DNA of 10,577 bases from Phoronis ovalis (taxonomy: Eukaryota > Phoronida > Phoronidae), in NCBI GenBank assembly GCA_028565635.1, contig JAOXYB010048836.1, forward strand, positions 1,392 to 11,968, read 5' to 3'. Positions 1 to 7,800 of the stretch are shown piece by piece. The translations under genes were made by a program, and so were the position numbers. Numbering within the stretch: position 1 is the first letter of the stretch; every line of letters begins with the position of its first letter. The notes beneath the pieces were generated by a model. It was given only the letters and a program-made list of their open reading frames with translations. It did not search any database and was not told the origin of the DNA.

Positions 1-1829
1 CTGACTTATTTCGAACACGATATTACTTGATTAGCTTGCTGAAAGATGGGCATATTTCATTGTTTGATATCTGACTTATTTTGGCTGCATTTTAATTTGC
101 TTTACTGATTAAAAGAAAATTAATTGAGAATGGAGAAACTATGCGTGCGAATCATCACACATTTGCTTTTATATGCTCAGACGATTAAAACTGCTGCAGG
201 TTTCGAGTTTTTTTGGCGGTAAATGTGTTTGACCAAATTCAAGGATTATGTTATATCAATATATCGCTGTACTTAAATGAATTTTGTCTACTTTAAAATA
301 ATAAAAATAATCGTAATACATTATTGCATAAACTGCTTGTGATAATATTTACTCCACTGGAAGTACTTTTAAATTATATAACATTTTACAAAAGAAGTTG
401 AAAGACATTTGAATATTTAAATGTTTCTACTTGTTCTTTTCACCTTGGTAAAGATAAAACACCTGCGTGATTGTAGTTCAGTAATTGTATGGCAAATAAC
501 GCGTATGAAAATATCTGATTTGGGACCCCTACACATTTATATGTTTGAAATTTAATGTGCACCTGAATACATGTCTAGGCCTACGTACAATGAGATATTT
601 CAGTCAAGCGCGGTTTCTTTTTCATGGCTCGTCCGTCACGGTGATTGTATTGCAAACAGGTAAATACTGTAAAATATCATAAAGCACAATCCATCATATA
701 TATTATCTCCGACTCATATATTTTTAGAATTGCCTATACGTGATCGTAAAGTTTGAACAACGTTGGTATCGTATTTGATTAAGGCATTAAAGTTACCGGT
801 ATATCGTTTACATTGCCTCTTAGACTTGGCCAATACCTCATTCTACTTTTTTGATTATTAAACATGCATCCCTGATCTCCGGTTTTTGTCGATAATCCGG
901 CTATAAAATCAAAGGTTGCACAGTTCATATCTCCTTATATTTTAACTCTTGGTTTTAAGTTTTTCATTAAACTGTACTGTGCTTAGCAATATACCGGAAT
1001 AAACGGTCATTAGATTTGTCCAGATAAAAGCTGAGCTACACTTTAGTTCCAATAGTCAGTTCAGTATTTTTTAAAGCACACTTTTTGTATTATATAATAG
1101 CAACTGCTGGTAGACCTAAGGAACAAAATATACAAACTGCTTAGGAGTGAATTATACTTTATAAGTAAAACATTGTGTGTTGAAAAAAATAGGCAGTGAT
1201 ATCCCCAGGTTGGGGATCCGGGAGTTGACCCGGCCGTGGGGTCAAAAGGTCACGTAGATATTAGGTCAGTTAAAATTGCATGAAACTTTCAAGAATCATT
1301 TCTTAATGTGCCATGTAGAGAGGTCATAAAGAAGTATTTTATTTGAAAATATTAATGTAATGATGTGTTGTACTTTCATTCAGTTTTTATCAATCATCTC
1401 TCGAATTATAGCATACCTGCAGTTTCAAATTTCTCTGAGCTGAGATAACAAAACGCTTACAACAGGAATATCCCGAGGGCTTATCCTGATAGTGGTCTCC
1501 AATTTATAAGTAATAGTTATCGACGCTACAGAAGTTATACTCCGAGGTTATACTATAGACATGAATTCCGTGATTAATCTTTCACGCAACACTACGTCGC
1601 AGCTGTAATGAAGTTTTGGTACGAAGCGCCAAGAATTAAAAATAGTCGTAGAGCGTTAATAAATCCCCATACTTATCACATGGTTCCTGAAACATGATTA
1701 TTTTAAACACCCCGTACTTCACGGTTACAAATGTAAATAAGGCTAGACGTATTTATTTTTCACTTTGCTGGTACACCTAGAAATAGATCACAATGTAGTA
1801 TAGTGTCGCCGGGTATTGTCCCAGTAACT
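1..1829. other. 5' flank and probable 5' UTR, no gene seen
   Basis: AT-rich DNA with no long open frame and no Gly-X-Y coding on either strand. An in-frame TAA at 1734-1736 precedes the start codon with no in-frame ATG between, which supports 1830 as the first codon. The promoter must lie here or in an upstream 5' UTR exon. A TATA-like stretch at 902-909 is too far from the start to be assigned. A GC-rich block around 1201-1268 is listed separately. Confidence 0.6.
1201..1268. other. GC-rich block with inverted repeats and AGGTCA-like half-sites
   Basis: This block stands out from the AT-rich surroundings. It holds a 6-bp inverted repeat (ATCCCC, 5-bp loop, GGGGAT, 1201-1217) followed by a CCGGG...CCCGG pair. 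Two direct nuclear-receptor-like half-sites follow, GGGTCA (1239-1244) and AGGTCA (1247-1252), spaced by 2 bp, with a third AGGTCA at 1263-1268. It lies about 570 bp upstream of the start codon. A regulatory role is only a possibility; a fragment of a dispersed repeat would look the same. Confidence 0.3.
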
Positions 1830-1887
1830 ATGAAGGGTGCACGTGTCTGGTGCGTGTTGGTGCTCTGTCTATTAGCAGAAGCGCTAG
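1830..1887 (+). CDS. Exon 1: start codon and signal peptide
   Basis: ATG at 1830 has A at -3. It is followed by a short basic n-region (MKGAR) and a hydrophobic core ([10 protein letters not shown]) ending AEAL. The exon stops after one base of the next codon (phase 1) at a strong donor, GTAAGT at 1888. Joining to exon 2 gives Ala20, so the cleavage region reads A-L-A, matching the small-residue -3/-1 rule of signal peptidase. The chain is therefore secreted through the ER, as expected for a collagen. Confidence 0.85.
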
Positions 1888-4800
1888 GTAAGTTTTATAC
1901 GCACTGTGGAATAAAGTAAAAATAAAAGTCTCGTAAGATATGTTTAAATGAAATAAAATGCTGATATGTTTAAATTATTTCCGCAGAAATATGAAAAACG
2001 AAAAGCTTTCCGTAAGGATACTTTTCTGATGTTGCGTATGTAACGGTATGTAAGGGTATGTTATATGTTACAATTACCAAAAATATACAATTCGGCTCGT
2101 GTTCTGCTGTGAATGATGTTGCTGACTTTGTATGGTAACTTTCGTAATTGTTTTAAAATGCACATACCGTTGAAGGATCTACATTTGACAAATCATACAG
2201 CAATCTAGTGCCGTTACATTGCAATGCATTGGCCATACCGCAATATGTTTCATATATTAGAACAATTTCAAAAGACATCAATTAAAATTGTATAATTTGT
2301 TCTGAAGTTGATTTGTGTGTATTTGCCATTGACATACAGTCATCGCACAATCATTTAACAACTGTTTGCATGTTTACATCGATTTAATCCCAGTTGCAGA
2401 TGATTGTGTAATTCAGTAGAATATAAAGCGAGATTTTTTGTTTTTTATCGCATTAAATTGGGGTATTATGGCTTTCTGCATAGTAAGTTCTTGGTGCACA
2501 CAGACCAACCCATAATTTCAGAACGAATAATTCAATTTTGATAATTCTTATTTCTAATTGTTCTAGAGGTATAGCTAATGTCATGTTAGTGCTTTCCTTG
2601 ACTTTGCTTTCCTTGACTTTAATAAGGAATAACGCTTACAAATACGTTCCACTATGCATATATATCACTGCTAGTTGTCTTTTTTCATATTTTATAGCTA
2701 CCAAACATAATGAGATAAAATCTGAAGCCGAACAGGATACCCCGGTTGAAAAGATAAACAGAAGGCACTTTAAATTTAAATTGAGACAGCTTGATACCTT
2801 CAGAGACCTGCTCAACCAGGTAATATTTGCTCAGAAGCCCACTGCTATACGTTTTAAATATATCAAAACATATATCTTGTGTTCGTAAAATTAAAACATC
2901 AAAAGTGTAACGCGCCGATCACGCGGCTTCTGGTACCTTTAGCTAGCTCTGCTAGTTAAAATTAGTTCAAACATACATCTACATATATACTGGTATAATG
3001 TAATTTGTTGAAGAGGAAATGCTCAAATTTTAATTAACTAATAACAAAAGCACTAAATGCTCCCCATGATGCACGCCAGAGATTTTGATGGATTTTCTAG
3101 TGTCCACCAATCACTTTTAAGTAGGCATTAAGGAGCCAGCAGACGTCACTAAGATGCTAGTTTCAGTATGGTCTGGAAATATGCTACCTTTTACGTTGCA
3201 ATTGCATGCATCATTTCTTAATATCTAGCCAAAGGTAATTGGCTGAAAATATGAATTGGTCCGTTTTTCAATTGCTGTTGGTTGTTTGTCATAGTTTATC
3301 TGTTAATAGCCAATGTTTGAATAGAAGATGGGCTATTGATTCGTAATAATCCTTGCGAGGAGATTGAGATTTTGCTCTTGAATTGCAGAAATTGGGTGAA
3401 TGCAGCCGAAGCAAGTGCCACTGCGAAGGTGTCAAGGGTCCAGAGGTAACTGGTTTTATTTTTTTACTGGTTGCAAAGATAAGCAATAAACTAGGAGAAT
3501 ATATATTTATGGGGATAACAAAGTGAAAAAGTACAGAGTGTTAATTACTCAAATAAATAAAAATGATATTTACGATTAAAAAGTAATTTTATAGGAAAGA
3601 CTTTAAATCTTAGTCTAAGTTAAGGGCTTCGATTTTTTTATCATGATATATACAAGTTTCTTAAGTCATGCAGTAGACAAATACCAGCAACTAAGTTATT
3701 CATTTTTCACTATTCCTATATGCAAATACTTTTAAAATAATGTTTATACTTTTGTAAATTTATAAGACATATATTCTGTGCACAGACTACAAAATCCCAT
3801 ACAGACAAACTAAATACAAACGTTTAGCAAATGTTCCGTTTTGGGGGAAAAACTGTGATAGAACAAATACAGCATACCGATTATCCTTGTAATGACCCGA
3901 CTTAGCTAGTGATATTAATTTTCAGGGTGACGTAGGTCCTCGTGGTGAACCCGGTCCCCGGGGTTATCCCGGATCTCCAGGTTTTGATGGCTTAGTCGGA
4001 GGCAAAGGGGAACGAGGCCGTGAAGGCTTTGAAGGTGCAGTTGGTTCTAAGGGAGAACGTGTAAGTACACATTCTGCTATGCATTCCTGAAGAACATTCA
4101 GTACGTTTTCTCTGCCGGCTTATTATTTATCAAGATGAAAATGAGCGTCATTATACCTGGATTTATATGCAGTTGTTTCTTTTGAAAAAGGTATATGATA
4201 TGATGATACAGCCAGCTTGATAAAATCCTACTGACACGGATAAATCTACTACCATTTCAAATCATAAAAAAGGTGTCCGAGGTCTGTATATTTAGTGATA
4301 TGCCACATACACTTGAATATATCAAGTATATACAATATGCCATTACATACTAAAAAGACTTTTCGAGGGGATTAGATCCCCATGTATATTAAATCTGCAA
4401 AACAAATGTTTGAAAAACGCTCATAAGTTAGGATTTAGTGTTGCAGCAGTCACATAAGGCTAATATAATAGTGAACTTTAAACATAAAACTGTGGTGAAA
4501 TTATAAACTTGTTTACCGTCCCTTTACCAAATGTACACGTATTCAGTTTTGCATAACTGTAGAGCGCAGTGCTATGAGAGGATTTAACATAATTCAAATT
4601 GCAATGTTTATTCAGGACCTAGAAAAATACATGTAGCTTTATTAACAATTTTTGTCCTCTGAATTGATTTATAAATGATCGATCACACCATTAAGTTTCA
4701 AAACTATTTTTGTTTAATTTCTGCAGATTACAGAAGACTTGGGCTAGGTAATTATCGGGTAATCAGAGCATGCTTGAATTGTATATGTTTGCTTTATAAC

Positions 4801-7800
4801 GCCAGCCCCATCTGGGGAGCGTCACCAATGTTTTAACTCTACTATACGCGCAAAGGAATACACCGAGTCCCGGGACTCGGAATGAGTCAGAATCCTTTAA
4901 CCCCACACCCTTCGCACGCTTCCAATGAAGCATATATATAACCGAATAGGTTGCATGCAGGAACGATGTGTTTGCGAAGTTGTTAATAAGCATTTTTGCC
5001 GGAGTCTGCCACAATTTGCACGAATGAAATGTTTTGCATTTTTGTCAAACAAAGGCAGGGCCCTGATCAGTTTCGTTGTCGCTCAAGAGAAGCAGCAATT
5101 TTGTTTCATTGTAAGTTTGCATATAATGTCTCCAGAGCTCCAAATGATTTTCCCTTTCTAACTTTCAGATATTTTGACATGTCCCAAAGCACTTTAAGTA
5201 TTTACACATTAATTTACAGGTTTAATGAGTGTGATGTATTTTTTAATTCAGGGACCTCAAGGAGAACCTGGATTGCCTGGTGACCCAGGAAATAATGTGA
5301 GAACATATTTTTTTCCAACATACATGATCTGTTATAAGATATTACACGCTTCATACGTGTATAGGTTTAGATCAATTATAGCTAGATTATCCCGATAAAG
5401 TTTGCATGATAAGTGTAGGATACATGGAGAGTATCATTGTTTCTTATTGTAATTATATTCTTAATTATGTCTGTTAATTATCTCGCACATTATACTGAAA
5501 TCCCAATTCTTTATTTTTCATTATTAAACCACCATGTTCACTCTCATAAAACAAGTTTCGTTGCTTTCCTTTAGGGTTTAGATGGTCGTCCAGGAACACC
5601 TGGTTTGTCAGGTTTGACAGGTCCCGAAGGTCCCCCAGGTGCTAATGGTGATAAGGGTGAAGCAGGTTTCCCTGGACCATCCGGTTTACAGGGGAAACCG
5701 GTAAGTGGCAAAATGCTTGTTTTTTAAAGTTATCAAACGATGCAGCAGTTCTCACGTATACCTCGATTGGTATACGGAGTTCAATGTATTTTAAACTGGT
5801 CTACATTTTGATGTTTGATATAATAACATTGCGTAATCAAGCATGCAACAGCAAATATTTAAAATATGAAACAAGAGTTCATTTGTAATTTGAACGAAAC
5901 ATTGATTATATGCAGCACGCATTTTAATGACCGCAAACATCATGTGTTTCTGCGATTGCTAAACACTACTTCAAATGGAATTTAATTTAAAACTCATATT
6001 TTATTACTCAATTAAACGATTTAGGGACTACGGGGTGAGAGTGGAAGAAATGGTTTAGATGGAGCGCCTGGAGTCCGTGGTAAAACCGGCGCTATTGGAA
6101 TTCCTGGTATACCCGGATGCGATGGTCCACCAGTAAGTTTACACATGACGAAACCCTGCATGACATAGGGGTATAACTGATATCCTTTTCCACTATATAT
6201 TTGTATTAACTGGCGCTCCAAATCAAACCTGTAAAATTATTTATACCGCAGACCATCTGGTGGTTATTATTGAAACCCTCTCAGCTACCCCATGGGAATA
6301 GTATCCTTGTATAACTGATACAATATAACATTCAACTAAAACAAAAAGTCCACTATGTTTTTACTCATTTTATGAGCCACAATGACCCGTGTAGCCAGGA
6401 AAAGGAAAAACGTGGCAACATCGATCGTTCAACTGTATACCATCAAACACACTCGAAGCTACGCTTACTAATATTTAACTTGTACAAAAAATCAATAAAA
6501 GACAGCATTAAATTGCCAGTTCCACACCATAGTAAATTATGTATATGTATAAGTTAAGCTAGAGTACAGCATTTAGTTGCCGAAGAAATATATATTTTTG
6601 TCAGAATGATTCAATATCACCATTTGTGTCCGAAATATTTTTCTTGCATTAACATTTTCAGGGTCCTAATGGTGACCCTGGTCCGCAGGGTCCACAAGGT
6701 GGACCTCCAGGTCCTGCTGGTAACAAGGGTGAAAGAGGTAAGTCGACGTTATTAAACAGCTTTTTACTGCCAGCCTGTGGGTATACATACTTAACGCCCT
6801 ATGGGGTATGGTTTTTCAGAGTCCCTGCTTGTAACGGGGTATATATTTCAGCCCTGGAAGCTCGCAACGGGGTATATTTTTAACTCACTGATAAAAACGG
6901 GTTCCGAAATCTAATCTGCTTAATTATAAAACGGTATTTTTCCATGGGTGTTACTAAAGGGGTATGTTTTTATCCATCTTTTCTGACAACGGGGTATGTT
7001 TGTAGCCATCTTTTCGGACAACAGGGTATGTTTTTTGCCATAGCTGGCTTGCAACGGGTATAGGATTTTGAGACCTGTGCCTCACCCCTGTTCCATACAT
7101 TGTCCAATTAGCCCCCGAGGTTTTTACATTGCTTCCTTTGTTTATTATTGCTTGTTATACTAATAATACAGACATAATTCAAGTGGGCTGCATTTGACAG
7201 GTATAGATTAATCTATTATACCTTACAATTACGTGACAAAATTCCAGTCCTTCATGTTCGTTAAATTCTGTGGAGAGCTTCAACGAAAAGTATTGTATTT
7301 AATCAGATCAACTACTATTCATCGTTACTTTTCACTTTATGGTGACTGCAAGAAGGTATGTTTCTACAAATTGCTTATGCTGGTAGTCACTTGCCAATAG
7401 CGCAAACAACATTGAAATCATCGCTTTACTTGCCGAACAATCTAAAAAAAATGCCATCAGTTGATACGTGTCCATATCTTAGGGTGTCTCCTCAATATCT
7501 GTCACCTATTTATTCTATGGACAGCTATAATAAGATTATGATTAATTATTGCTCTTCATCGACAGCTCAACTATTTAGTATATAATGTATTTAGTCATGT
7601 TTAAGCTTATATGTGTATTCCAGGTAGTCCAGGTACACCAGGGAATCTTGGTTTGAATGGTTTCGACGGTCTACCAGTAAGTCTCACCGAAATAAATTAT
7701 TCAATTCTCACAAAAATAAATTATTCAATTCTCACAAAAATAAATTATTCAATTCATGTCAAACATTTGAAAAAGCAATAATAGCAACTGTATCAACGAC

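Noticed and set aside
1-81. Direct repeat CTGACTTATTT at 1 and 71
   Set aside because: Only 11 bp in AT-rich DNA; too short to call a target-site duplication or element end.
902-909. TATA box of the collagen gene
   Set aside because: A TATAAAAT string lies over 900 bp from the start codon in AT-rich DNA, where it is expected by chance; no transcription start evidence is available.
2538-2888. Stand-alone 116-residue gene on the + strand
   Set aside because: Only 2698-2819 is supported, as an exon with good splice sites and the exact phase needed. The 5' and 3' parts of the frame are intron.
3369-3445. Longer exon 3 spliced directly from exon 1 at acceptor 3367-3368
   Set aside because: It is in frame (adding DFALELQ), but the upstream pyrimidine tract is poor, the cleavage site becomes less good, and exon 2 would be orphaned. 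Kept only as a possible alternative.
4763-5283. Overlapping small open frames on both strands in intron 4
   Set aside because: Low-complexity or unrecognisable translations with no domain, no splice-phase role and no collagen triplets until the end, which is exon 5.
7358-7585. 75-residue open frame in intron 8
   Set aside because: No recognisable motif or signal, and it lies between two collagen exons already joined in phase.
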